Notes under the pieces: model-generated
Told to the model about the DNA's origin: nothing
The model's database searches: none
The model's input: only the letters and a program-made list of their open reading frames with translations
Made by a program: the position numbers and the translations under genes
Shown here: positions 6,818-15,209 of the stretch, piece after piece
Numbering within the stretch: position 1 is the first letter of the stretch
Layout of the letters: every line of letters starts with the position of its first letter
Source: Desulfobacteraceae bacterium
GTDB taxonomy: Bacteria; Desulfobacterota; Desulfobacteria; Desulfobacterales; RPRI01
Direction of reading: 5' to 3'
DNA: 64,000 nucleotides
Assembly: GCA_011391695.1 (NCBI GenBank)
Contig: JAABQB010000001.1
Location: forward strand, 46,639-110,638

Positions 6818-9157
6818 ATGCAAAAGAAAAAAATGACATCGGTTTTTTTATTAATGAGTATCTTTATGATCCTTGTCTCCACGGCTTATGCGGAGAAAGG
6901 GGCGGAGACGGATAAAACCCTGTCACCATATTTTTTCATAAAGAGTGATGATCCGGAAACAGACCGGCTTCCTTTAAAATCTACAACAGCAAAGGTGAAT
7001 ATTGCCGGAGTAATTGCTGATGTGGTTGTGACACAGGTTTACAAAAACGAGGGTCACAAACCACTGGAAGCGATCTATGTGTTTCCGGCATCAACGAAAG
7101 CGGCTGTGTACGCTATGAAGATGACGATCGGAGAGAGGGTTATCGTTGCTGATATCCGTAAACGCGATGACGCACGGAAGGCTTATGAGCAGGCAAAGCA
7201 GGATGGAAAAAGCGCGTCTTTACTCGAACAGCAGAGGCCGAATGTTTTTCAGATGAATGTGGCCAACATTCTCCCGGGAGATGTTATAAAAGTTGAATTG
7301 AAATATACCGAACTGCTTGTTCCGGATAACGGTTTGTATGAATTCATGTATCCTACTGTAGTTGGGCCCCGCTACTCCAGCCAGCCTGCCGAAGGGGCGC
7401 CTGCTTCCGAAAAATGGATATCGAATCCCTATCTTCGCGAAGGTGAGTTGCCGACTTATAAATTTGACATCTCGATGCAGCTTGCAGCAGGATTGCCGAT
7501 TCGTGAGATCACATGCTCATCGCACAAGGTTATTATTGATTATGACGGGCCAAACCAGGCGGCTGTGAAGCTTGACTCCACTGAAAAATCCGGCGGCAAC
7601 AGGGATTTCATATTAGGGTACAGGTTGTCAGGCGGAAAGATTGAGTCGGGGTTGCTCTTATTCGAGGGAAAAGACGAAAACTTTTTCCTGCTTATGCTGC
7701 AGCCTCAGAAGAGAGTAACGGAAAACCAGATTCCTCCACGCGAATATATTTTTATAGTGGATGTTTCAGGATCGATGCATGGATTTCCGCTTGATATATC
7801 AAAAAAATTATTAAGAGATTTAATCGGGAAACTAAGACCCTATGATCTGTTCAACATCCTTCTCTTCTCTGGAGGATCATCCCTCATGGCCGAACAGTCG
7901 TTACCCGCCACAACTGATAATATTCAAAAAGCCATCTATTTAATCGAACATCAGCAGGGAGGAGGCGGGACAGAATTGCTGCCGGCCCTGAAAAAGGCGT
8001 TATCTCTTCCAAAGAGTGAAGGCTTTTCGCGGAATGTGATTATTGCAACCGACGGATATGTCAGTATTGAAAAAGAAGCCTTTGATCTGATACGTAATTC
8101 TCTTGGGAAGGCGAATTTTTTTCCTTTTGGAATCGGTTCAGGTGTTAACCGGTTTTTGATTGAAGGGATGGCAAGGGCCGGCATTGGCGAACCTTTTATA
8201 GTAACAAAACCTGAAGAAGCGCAAAAAGAGGCCGAAAAATTGCGCATGCTTATTCAAAAGCCTGTTTTAACAGGAATTAGAATGGAGCATGAACAGTTTG
8301 ACATATATGATGTCGAACCGCCGGGAATTCCTGATGTACTTGCAGAAAGGCCTGTAATAGTTTTCGGAAAATGGCGCGGAAAGGCACATGGCAAGATTAT
8401 TCTGACCGGCTTTGCGGGTAATGAAAAAATCAAAAATGTAATTGATGTTGGTGGTGTGAAACCGCTCGAAATAAACGGGGCTCTCCGTTATCTCTGGGCG
8501 CGGCATCGCATAGCCCATCTTTCCGATTATAATCTTTTGAGTCCGAATGATAAGAGAATAAGTGAAGTGACGGATCTCGGGTTGAAATATAATCTTCTAA
8601 CTGAATATACATCGTTTGTAGCGATTGATTCCGAGGTACGCCTGAAAGACGGGCAGGCGACAACTGTAACACAGCCCCTTCCGTTACCCCAGGGAGTCTC
8701 TGATCTTGCTGTCGGCGGAAGAGGTATGATGCAATACAGTAAGAATATGGGTATGAGTTTGCCGGCACTCTCCGGACCGGTGCAGGAAGCATTAGTTTCA
8801 AAAGAAGATAAGAATGAAAAGGATAAGAAATCGGCGATAATCCGTCTGGAAAAAGTTATTGTTTCAAGTGGGTTATCAAAAGAAATCGTCCAAAGATTAA
8901 TAGAAGGGCAAATGAATCCGGTTCAAAGCTGTTACAATAAAGAGGTTCGCAACCTTTTGAAAAATAAAGGCAAAATAGTTTTAAAAATTGATATTGATTC
9001 AAAAGGCGCAATTGTTAAGATCTCTGTTGAAAGGGATGATTTGAAAAGCAATCCGGTTATGACCTGCATCACACGGGAGCTTCTCAAGTTACATATGCCG
9101 CCTTCATCGGGTGGTAAGAATGAAATGATAACTGTTACATTAAGTTTCGGACAGTGA
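6818..9157 (+). CDS. exported VIT/VWA-domain protein with AgmX/TonB-like C-terminus
   Basis: A 779-residue envelope protein with a cleavable signal peptide (to about STAYA, residue 25). A VIT domain follows at about residues 35-170 (start VNIAGVIADVVVTQVYKNEG). The von Willebrand A domain has an intact metal site (FIVDVSGSMHG near residue 315, then GGGGTELLPAL and ATDGYVS). The last ~100 residues contain Cys in VQSCYNKEVR and in MTCITREL, a pattern like the AgmX/PglI C-terminal domain related to TonB. It is under the ECF promoter next to the sigma/anti-sigma pair, so it is probably the main target. Its function is not known; adhesion or envelope-stress chaperoning would be guesses. Confidence 0.85.
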   Translation: MQKKKMTSVFLLMSIFMILVSTAYAEKGAETDKTLSPYFFIKSDDPETDRLPLKSTTAKVNIAGVIADVVVTQVYKNEGHKPLEAIYVFPASTKAAVYAMKMTIGERVIVADIRKRDDARKAYEQAKQDGKSASLLEQQRPNVFQMNVANILPGDVIKVELKYTELLVPDNGLYEFMYPTVVGPRYSSQPAEGAPASEKWISNPYLREGELPTYKFDISMQLAAGLPIREITCSSHKVIIDYDGPNQAAVKLDSTEKSGGNRDFILGYRLSGGKIESGLLLFEGKDENFFLLMLQPQKRVTENQIPPREYIFIVDVSGSMHGFPLDISKKLLRDLIGKLRPYDLFNILLFSGGSSLMAEQSLPATTDNIQKAIYLIEHQQGGGGTELLPALKKALSLPKSEGFSRNVIIATDGYVSIEKEAFDLIRNSLGKANFFPFGIGSGVNRFLIEGMARAGIGEPFIVTKPEEAQKEAEKLRMLIQKPVLTGIRMEHEQFDIYDVEPPGIPDVLAERPVIVFGKWRGKAHGKIILTGFAGNEKIKNVIDVGGVKPLEINGALRYLWARHRIAHLSDYNLLSPNDKRISEVTDLGLKYNLLTEYTSFVAIDSEVRLKDGQATTVTQPLPLPQGVSDLAVGGRGMMQYSKNMGMSLPALSGPVQEALVSKEDKNEKDKKSAIIRLEKVIVSSGLSKEIVQRLIEGQMNPVQSCYNKEVRNLLKNKGKIVLKIDIDSKGAIVKISVERDDLKSNPVMTCITRELLKLHMPPSSGGKNEMITVTLSFGQ

Positions 9158-9272
9158 CATAACACCCCTGTTAATGGACTAAAAATAAGAGAATATGGCA
9201 AATATAAATGAAAAATTATTTCTTGACTTTGAGCGTAATCTCTAATAAACAAACAGTCCTTTCGAAGACTGA

Positions 9273-9348
9273 TCCCCAGTAGCTCAGTCGGTAGAGCAAG
9301 TGGCTGTTAACCACTGGGTCCGCGGTTCGAGTCCGTGCTGGGGAGCCA
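9273..9348 (+). tRNA. tRNA-Asn (anticodon GTT)
   Basis: A complete cloverleaf: acceptor TCCCCAG (9273-9279) pairs with CTGGGGA (9338-9344), followed by discriminator G and an encoded CCA (9346-9348). The anticodon stem AGTGG/CCACT encloses CTGTTAA with GTT at 9306-9308. The T arm contains GGTTCGAGTCC. With the non-discriminating-type AspRS in this window, it may be charged indirectly through Asp-tRNA(Asn). Confidence 0.97.
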
Positions 9349-9358
9349 AACAATCAGA

Positions 9359-9391
9359 GCCTGGCCTTTTTATAAAGGGCCGGGCTTTTTT
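9359..9391 (+). terminator. rho-independent terminator after tRNA-Asn
   Basis: A GC-rich hairpin (GCCTGGCC... with ...GGGCCGGGC) and a run of six T lie 10 bases after the tRNA CCA end. Confidence 0.85.
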
Positions 9392-9407
9392 AATTGGTAT
9401 CCACCTT

Positions 9408-9686
9408 ATGCCTTACTATGTCTATATCTTAAGAAACGAGGAATCCGGCGCACTTTATACCGGACATACATCAGATTCAGAGAAACTCCTTGCAAGGCAC
9501 AATCATAAATCCCGGGTAACAAAAAGATATACCAAGAAGTGCGAATGGAATTGACTTGTTGTACATTCTAAAGAATATAAAACAAAATCGGAAGCTATGC
9601 AGAGGGAGTATTTTCTAATATCCGGGCATGAGAGACAGTTAGTTGAGCATATAAATTTGGAGAAGAACATAATATATTTGATTTAA
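9408..9686 (+). pseudogene. GIY-YIG nuclease-family gene with an in-frame TGA
   Basis: ATG 9408 opens a typical small GIY-YIG (UPF0213-like) protein: PYYVYILRNEESGALYTGHT, with the conserved tyrosines. The frame stops at TGA 9552-9554 but continues in the same frame with family-like sequence (LVVHSKEYKTKSEAMQREYF, then SGHERQL) to TAA 9684-9686. That is 93 codons in all, the normal length, with one nonsense codon at a position usually occupied by Glu. Simple decay is the best reading. Selenocysteine insertion is unlikely because this family does not use it. Confidence 0.8.
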
Positions 9687-9706
9687 TCGATTAATTAGAT
9701 TATTAA
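9678..9706 (+). promoter_or_regulatory. candidate promoter for the LptA-like fusion gene
   Basis: TTGATT (9678-9683), 17 bases, TATTAA (9701-9706), ending 50 bases before ATG 9756. Confidence 0.4.
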
Positions 9707-9755
9707 AAATCATGTTGTCTCCAATATTGAAAATTTATCCTTGAAGGAAATATCA

Positions 9756-11594
9756 ATGAATCGCTTTATCAGATTACCCAAACATATATTCCCGGCCCGG
9801 TATTATTTTACCCTCTCTTTTTTTATAATACTTTTCCTCTTATCTTTTGCTTTTGCACAGGAAATGAATCTTCCTAAAGAGCAGGCGAAGGAGAAAATAC
9901 ATGTCACGGCGGACACTCTTAGCTCAGAAAGCAATGCAAGGGTTGCCGAGTTTAAAGGCAATGTTAAAGTAACCCAGGGGAATTTTATTATTGAATCTGA
10001 CAGGCTGAAAATATTTTACAAGGAAAGCGGAGGAGAGAAAAAGGCCGGTACGACCGAATCGATAGATAAGATTATTGCTATCGGGGACGTTAAAATAGAA
10101 TCGGAAGAAGCGACCGCTTTTTCAGAGCAGGCCGAATACGATACAAACACAATGATTATGGTTTTAACCGGAGAAAATTCCAGGGTGCTTGACAAAAAGA
10201 ATTCTGTTACAGGCTCCAGAATAACCTTCAACAGGAAAGACGGTCATGTGAAAGCTGTCGGGGACAGCAAAAAAAGAGTTAATGCCGTATTTTTTCCTGA
10301 TGAAAAAACAACTCCAAAAAAAGAGCCTGGAAAAAAAGAAGCAGTTAGCTCTGCGGCAGTCAAAGGGGCAGTATCAGAAAAATCAAAAGCAAGCGATACA
10401 CGGAAAAAGCCCGAAAGCCCCGTCAAAAGTCCTGCTCCCGAAAAATATTCCGGCGCATTAAAAGAAGAAATAAAACCTATAGTTCAGGCAAAGGCTGACG
10501 CACAGTCTCAGGCCGAAAGCTCTGTTAAAAATCCTGCTCCTGAAAAATATTCCGGCGCATTAAAAGAAGAAATAAAACCTGCAGTTCAGGCAAAGGCTGA
10601 TACACAGCCTCAGGCCGAAAGCCCTGTTAAAAATCCTGCTCCTGAAAAATCTTTGAGCGTATTAAAAGAAGAAATGAAACCTGCGGTTCAGGCAAAGGCT
10701 GATGTACAGCCTCAATCAGCTCCGGTTAATGTTGTTTTCGTTACGGCAGAGGTTGAAAAACCAAAGACAAGTGAACCGGCCATACAAAAAATTGCGTATG
10801 GAACTCTTATAAAAAGCATAGGCATTTCAATTATAGAAAATAAGACCGGTAACTCTTCTATCGCTTTTAAGGAGGATATACATAAACAACTTTCAGGAGC
10901 TTTGGGGCGCAGTTGTTCAGATCTTCAACTATTCCAAGAAGGCGATGAAAATTTCCCTGCCGATTTTGTCAAACTGCCGAAGAAGCCATCCGGCAGCATA
11001 GACAGCTTCAGGATATGCGAAACCGGAAGAAAATTTGGATTGTCTGCAATCTTAGCCGGTTCTATAATATCAATAACAACAGGTGAGGAGACGCGCGGAA
11101 TACTCTGGTACAGAGATTCATATCCTTTTATCAGCATATCCGTTCACCTTGATATTTACGATACCGAGGCTGGCGCAAAACTTCTTGATGAGAATTTTAT
11201 TTATAAAAGAGATTCGGATGAACTCGAAATTGAGTCGGTCAAGGCAGGCAGGATAGAGCCTGCTTTATTAAAGGATGCATTTGAACATATATCTAAAAAT
11301 GCAGGCAGGAAGATCTGTGAAATAATGAAAAAGCAAGCCTGGAAAGGATATGTTTCTGCTGTTTCAGGGGACAATATTTTAATATCTTCCGGGAGTAACA
11401 CAGGGATTGTTCCAGGCAACGTATTTGAGGTTTATGTAAACAGCATGCTTGAAGGAAAGGATGGCCAGAAATTTTATATTCCAGGCTCCAGGGCAGGCCT
11501 GATTAAAATAACAGCAGTAAATAAAAACGACTCTGAAGCAATACTTGTAACAGGTGATTCTGTGAAAAAGGGATATATTATAAGGCCAAAATGA
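9756..11594 (+). CDS. LptA/OstA-like exported protein fused to a repeat linker and a second envelope domain
   Basis: ATG 9756 follows AAGGA at seven bases. A signal peptide ends near SFAFAQ. Residues ~45-185 are an OstA/LptA-type lipopolysaccharide-transport fold (ITADTLSSES-like opening, EFKGNVKVTQGNFIIESD, ATAFSEQAEYDTN). Residues ~218-320 are three copies of a 34-residue Pro/Lys/Ala unit (APEKYSGALKEEIKP). The last ~270 residues form a beta-rich domain (IGISIIENKTGNSS; GLSAILAGSII; VSAVSGDNILISSG) reminiscent of FlgT-like or penicillin-binding-protein-activator lipoproteins. LptA normally stands alone at ~180 residues, so this is an unusual fusion; the C-terminal identity is uncertain. Confidence 0.7.
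   Translation: MNRFIRLPKHIFPARYYFTLSFFIILFLLSFAFAQEMNLPKEQAKEKIHVTADTLSSESNARVAEFKGNVKVTQGNFIIESDRLKIFYKESGGEKKAGTTESIDKIIAIGDVKIESEEATAFSEQAEYDTNTMIMVLTGENSRVLDKKNSVTGSRITFNRKDGHVKAVGDSKKRVNAVFFPDEKTTPKKEPGKKEAVSSAAVKGAVSEKSKASDTRKKPESPVKSPAPEKYSGALKEEIKPIVQAKADAQSQAESSVKNPAPEKYSGALKEEIKPAVQAKADTQPQAESPVKNPAPEKSLSVLKEEMKPAVQAKADVQPQSAPVNVVFVTAEVEKPKTSEPAIQKIAYGTLIKSIGISIIENKTGNSSIAFKEDIHKQLSGALGRSCSDLQLFQEGDENFPADFVKLPKKPSGSIDSFRICETGRKFGLSAILAGSIISITTGEETRGILWYRDSYPFISISVHLDIYDTEAGAKLLDENFIYKRDSDELEIESVKAGRIEPALLKDAFEHISKNAGRKICEIMKKQAWKGYVSAVSGDNILISSGSNTGIVPGNVFEVYVNSMLEGKDGQKFYIPGSRAGLIKITAVNKNDSEAILVTGDSVKKGYIIRPK
10411..10716 (+). repeat. three in-frame 102-bp tandem repeats within the LptA-like gene
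   Basis: Units begin near 10411, 10513 and 10615 with CCGAAAGC and encode 34 residues each. The first two copies are nearly identical and the third diverges in its middle. Confidence 0.85.
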
Positions 11595-11636
11595 GAGGGT
11601 GGAGAGGCAAGAGGCGCGAGGCTTAAGCCGGATCAC
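11595..11636. repeat. heptamer island: GAGGCAA-type units
   Basis: The gap between two convergent genes is filled by GGAGAGG/CAAGAGG/CGCGAGG-type units in 7-bp phase. Confidence 0.6.
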
Positions 11637-13007
11637 TTATCTTTTCCAGGATTCGTAAACCTTCTGCCTTGACGCGGCGGCGGCTTTCAGGATATCAACT
11701 TTTGCATCAACGTAATCATAAATAACGGCTTTATTTTTTCCTGGAGCAGGCCTTAAGACCCTTCCTAAATACTGAAGCACTCTCCCGCTGAATTTTATAG
11801 GTGTGACTATAAAAAGGGTAGAGAGATTCCTGCAGTCGAATCCTTCTCCAATGAGCTGGCCTGTGGCCACAAGGACTTTTATTTCCCCGTTATTAAGGCG
11901 GTTAAGAACCTCTTTCCTGTCGGCATCCGGCACATCGCCGGTGAGAAGTTCGGATGATATTTTATGCCTGAATTTGAGAAGCGCCCTGAGTGTATCGCAG
12001 TGTTTTTTCCTGTCCGTCAGAACCAGGCAGCAGGTTCCTGTTCCGTTTTTCACTTCATTTGCAATATCAGATGCTATAAGATGATTCCTGCCGTCATTTG
12101 AGGTTAATTCCGAGAGCATTCTGCTGTATTCGTTGACAGGATCGAAAAAAGGGCTGAAATCCGTATCTCTTACAACAACTTCCGCGGGCACTATGTCTCC
12201 AGTTTCAACCAGCCCGGCTTTTTCCACTTCATGCTGGACATCTCCAAGATGCCAGAAAATAAGCTTCGACAGGTTATCCCTGCGCCAGGGTGTTGCCGAC
12301 AATCCAAGCATATATTTCGAATCAAAACCTGTGACTGCCTCCGTGAATGTCCTGCTGGGCGTTCTGTGGCATTCGTCCACCAGGAGAAAACCGGTGTTCA
12401 AAGATACTTCTTCGACACACTTGTATATGGACTGAACAAGGGCAACTGTAATCTTATCGCCTATTATTTTCTTTCCTGCACCGATTATACCTATTTCTTC
12501 TTTCGGAATTCCAAGAAATGTTTCAATCCGCTCGGTCCACTGGGAGGCGAGCTCTTTTGTATGGACTATTATCAATGCTGGTTGTATCCGCTGCGCTATG
12601 ATATAAAGCGCCATGATGGTCTTGCCGCTTCCGGTCGGTGCGCTTAATGTGCCGAAATCCTTGGAAAGCATGACTTTGACCGCCTGATTCTGAAATGGTT
12701 TTAAAGATCCGTTGAATTTAAAATCAACAGGTGGGAGCGAGCGTCTTTTGTCTGCAATTTCGCATTCTATTCCGTGGCTTTTGCAGAGGAATATGAGCTG
12801 ACGCATAAAGCCTCTCGGAATCCACAGCCCGCCCCCTTTTATTCTGTCGTATAAACGCAGAATCCTGGGAGTTCCCCTGTTCCAGCGCCCCATTTTCTCA
12901 TTTTCCACCCATTTGGGGTTTGATATTGTAAGTCTTTCCATAAGTATCTGATATAACTGGGTTGGAATTCCGGAAAGCCTCAGGTTGTTTGTAATTATTA
13001 TTTTCAA
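11637..13007 (-). CDS. superfamily II DEAD/DEAH-box helicase (XPB/SSL2-like)
   Basis: A 456-residue helicase. Walker A is APTGSGKT (motif I), Walker B is VDECH, motif III is GLSATPWR, and the second RecA-like domain ends in GEGFDCRNLS and QYLGRVLRP (motif VI). An N-terminal ~100-residue segment precedes the core, as in the phage/bacterial XPB-like helicases such as UvsW relatives. No nuclease domain is visible. It stands alone on the minus strand between plus-strand genes, so context gives no pathway. A role in repair or recombination-intermediate processing is family-level inference. Confidence 0.85.
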   Translation of the reverse strand: MKIIITNNLRLSGIPTQLYQILMERLTISNPKWVENEKMGRWNRGTPRILRLYDRIKGGGLWIPRGFMRQLIFLCKSHGIECEIADKRRSLPPVDFKFNGSLKPFQNQAVKVMLSKDFGTLSAPTGSGKTIMALYIIAQRIQPALIIVHTKELASQWTERIETFLGIPKEEIGIIGAGKKIIGDKITVALVQSIYKCVEEVSLNTGFLLVDECHRTPSRTFTEAVTGFDSKYMLGLSATPWRRDNLSKLIFWHLGDVQHEVEKAGLVETGDIVPAEVVVRDTDFSPFFDPVNEYSRMLSELTSNDGRNHLIASDIANEVKNGTGTCCLVLTDRKKHCDTLRALLKFRHKISSELLTGDVPDADRKEVLNRLNNGEIKVLVATGQLIGEGFDCRNLSTLFIVTPIKFSGRVLQYLGRVLRPAPGKNKAVIYDYVDAKVDILKAAAASRQKVYESWKR

Positions 13008-13136
13008 GCTGTCATCCTGGGATATGATGTTACAATAAAGGGTTTATAATTGAGCGCGGCAGTTTCTTTTTTTAAATATATAAATCGCTTAATTTAGGCA
13101 ATAGATATTTGCCGTGATAAACCGGCATATAGGTGA

Positions 13137-13165
13137 TTGACCGGGGAAGACGGGAATGGTATAAA
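13137..13165 (+). promoter_or_regulatory. sigma-70 promoter for the small secreted protein and glycerate kinase
   Basis: TTGACC (13137-13142), 17 bases, TATAAA (13160-13165). Transcription would start ~16 bases before the AAAGGAGG site of ATG 13189. This is one of the clearest promoters in the window. Confidence 0.7.
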
Positions 13166-13188
13166 AACAAAAGCAGAAAGGAGGTCAT

Positions 13189-13608
13189 ATGAAAAAATTC
13201 ATGATATTTTTTATTATTTTGTCCATTTTCCTGATTGTTTCAGCACCTTCACAGGCGGGCAACAGGGATATGGTTGAAAACAGAATTGATACGCTTGATA
13301 AATTGAACAAAGAAGCTGTAAATCAAATTGCCGGAAAACCTGGAAGCGGGATAATAAATATTAAGGTAAGAGCAATTCCAGGAAAGGACGGTTACAGATT
13401 CGAACCCATAGATAAAGAAACGACTCCTTCCGTGCCGGAGACCTTATTGCCGGAGGAAAACGGTGGCAAGTATTTTAGTTTCCGGGATGGGATAGCAAGG
13501 CTTGCAAACAATAAACCTGCAATTACTCCCTACAAGAGCTATGGCAATGAGGGTGAATATATCTCATTCAAAGATGCTATTTTAAGGCTGAGCGGGAGCA
13601 AAAAATAA
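13189..13608 (+). CDS. small exported protein with two copies of a FxDxIxRL motif
   Basis: A 139-residue protein with a signal peptide (to about APSQAG). I do not recognise the family. The mature part holds two similar segments near the end, GGKYFSFRDGIARLAN and EGEYISFKDAILRLSG. This internal duplication would suit a small binding or structural repeat. It has a strong promoter and ribosome-binding site, and its TAA overlaps the ATG of glycerate 2-kinase by one base (TAATG). The two genes are therefore translationally coupled, though no functional link is evident. Confidence 0.7.
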   Translation: MKKFMIFFIILSIFLIVSAPSQAGNRDMVENRIDTLDKLNKEAVNQIAGKPGSGIINIKVRAIPGKDGYRFEPIDKETTPSVPETLLPEENGGKYFSFRDGIARLANNKPAITPYKSYGNEGEYISFKDAILRLSGSKK

Positions 13609-14957
13609 TGCAGAACCCCCGTGCTGTCCGTACCCTTCGAACACTGAGAAAGGATGCTTCCGGGATTTTTTACGCGGGTATTGATGCGGTTGAACCAAGG
13701 GCTGCCGTCAGACGGTTCTGCCGCCGCGAAAATAAATATCTGTTTGCAGGAGAAGTAAAATATAACCTTGATAAGCTGAATAACATATTCATAATCGGTG
13801 CGGGGAAGGCTGGAGCGCCCATGTCTTCCGCTCTTGAAGATATTCTTGGTGAGAGAATTACGGAAGGGATAGTTAATGTCAAGTATGGTCATGTTGCCGA
13901 TTTAAAATATGTGAAGCTTATTGAAGCAGGTCATCCTGTCCCGGATAAAAACGGCCAGGCAGGCGCATCGGCCATCCTGGATCTGGCAACAAGGGCAAAA
14001 AAAGATGACCTTGTAATATGTCTTGTCTCAGGAGGCGGTTCAGCCCTTCTTCCCCTCCCGGTGCCCGGACTTGTCCTAAAAGATAAGCAGAATACCATAA
14101 AAAAACTTATTTCCTGCGGAGCAACCATCCACGAAATAAATTCGATTCGAAAGCATACTTCACTTTTAAAAGGCGGAGGGCTTGCAAAAGCGGTTTTCCC
14201 CGCGAACCTTCTTACCCTGATTCTTTCCGATGTTGTAGGTGATAACCTTGATGTTATTGCGTCGGGCCCGACAGTTTGCGACTCAAGCACTTTTGACGAT
14301 TGCCTAAGAATGATTGCAAAATACGATATAGAAGATAAACTGCCTGCAAAAGTTGTAAAATATTTATATGACGGCGCGAAAGGAAAGATTCCTGAAACTC
14401 CGAAAGCTGGTGACGGTATCTTTGAAAAAACAACAAATCTTATAGTCGGGAGCAACATAGAGGCTGTGAAGTCCGCAAAAAAGAAGGCTGAAAGTTTGAA
14501 ATATAATACTCTTGTGCTTTCCTCAATGATAGAGGGAAACACGAAAGATGCAGCTTGTTTTCACTGCGCTATAGCAAAAGAGATTTTAAAAACAGGCATT
14601 CCTGCTTCACTTCCTGCATGTATCATTTCAGGGGGGGAGACTACCTTGAAAGTCACGGGAAAAGGCCTGGGAGGAAGAAACCAGGAATTTGTCCTTGAAG
14701 CGGCGCTTGAGATTGCAGGGCTTGAAAATATGGTTGTTTTGAGCGGAGGAACTGACGGAACCGACGGGCCAACGGATGCGGCAGGAGCATTTGCCGATTC
14801 GGAGACATTAAATAGGGCTTGTGCCCTGGGAATGGATCCGCTTAAATATCTTTCGGACAATGATTCATATAATTTTTTCAAGAGGCTCGACGATCTTTTT
14901 ATTACAGGTCCGACGAACACGAATGTCATGGATTTAAGGATTATTCTGGTAAAGTAG
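13608..14957 (+). CDS. glycerate 2-kinase, MOFRL family
   Basis: A 449-residue kinase of the GckA/TtuD (MOFRL) type that phosphorylates D-glycerate to 2-phosphoglycerate with ATP. Visible segments are FIIGAGKAGAPMSSALE, GHPVPDKNG, VICLVSGGGSALL, the hinge VVGDNLDVIASGPT, and the C-terminal MOFRL-type run CIISGGETTLKVTGKGLGGR followed by SGGTDGTDGPTDAAGA. Length is normal. It overlaps the upstream small gene by one base. Glycerate formation from glyoxylate or serine would feed it. The distant aminotransferase at 47963 acts on related metabolites, but a pathway link is speculative. Confidence 0.93.
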   Translation: MQNPRAVRTLRTLRKDASGIFYAGIDAVEPRAAVRRFCRRENKYLFAGEVKYNLDKLNNIFIIGAGKAGAPMSSALEDILGERITEGIVNVKYGHVADLKYVKLIEAGHPVPDKNGQAGASAILDLATRAKKDDLVICLVSGGGSALLPLPVPGLVLKDKQNTIKKLISCGATIHEINSIRKHTSLLKGGGLAKAVFPANLLTLILSDVVGDNLDVIASGPTVCDSSTFDDCLRMIAKYDIEDKLPAKVVKYLYDGAKGKIPETPKAGDGIFEKTTNLIVGSNIEAVKSAKKKAESLKYNTLVLSSMIEGNTKDAACFHCAIAKEILKTGIPASLPACIISGGETTLKVTGKGLGGRNQEFVLEAALEIAGLENMVVLSGGTDGTDGPTDAAGAFADSETLNRACALGMDPLKYLSDNDSYNFFKRLDDLFITGPTNTNVMDLRIILVK

Positions 14958-15200
14958 TGAATAGTGGATAGTGATGGTTTAAAGAAGGGGTCAAGGGGTC
15001 GAGGATTCGAGGGTTCAGGAGGAAAGGCCTGAAATAGAATATCGAAGATCGTACATCGAACTTCGTACATCGGTATGGCTTTTAAATCGTTCATCGTAGA
15101 TCGAAGTACGGCTTTTAAAGCGAAGTACGAAGTACGATATTCGAAGTACAAACAACCACGGAGAACAAACAACTGACAACTGACCACAAACAACTGATGA
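14956..15200 (+). repeat. composite heptamer island after glycerate kinase
   Basis: It begins with TAGTGAA-type units at the glycerate-kinase stop, then GGGTCGAGGATTCGAGG-type units, then ATCGTACATCGAAC and AAGTACG units, then AACAACT GACAACT units. Nearly all keep a 7-bp phase. No other gene fits in this 250-bp gap. Confidence 0.85.
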
Positions 15201-15209
15201 AAAGCAAAT

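Noticed and set aside
9552..9554. Selenocysteine at the in-frame TGA of the GIY-YIG gene
   Set aside because: The position is normally Glu, the family is not a selenoprotein family, and no selenocysteine insertion hairpin is evident.
13931..14542. A 203-codon antisense frame within glycerate kinase
   Set aside because: It lies fully inside a strongly recognised gene and its translation shows no motif or ribosome-binding site.
14561..15193. A 210-codon minus-strand frame across the end of glycerate kinase and a repeat island
   Set aside because: It is composed of antisense coding DNA and heptamer repeats.
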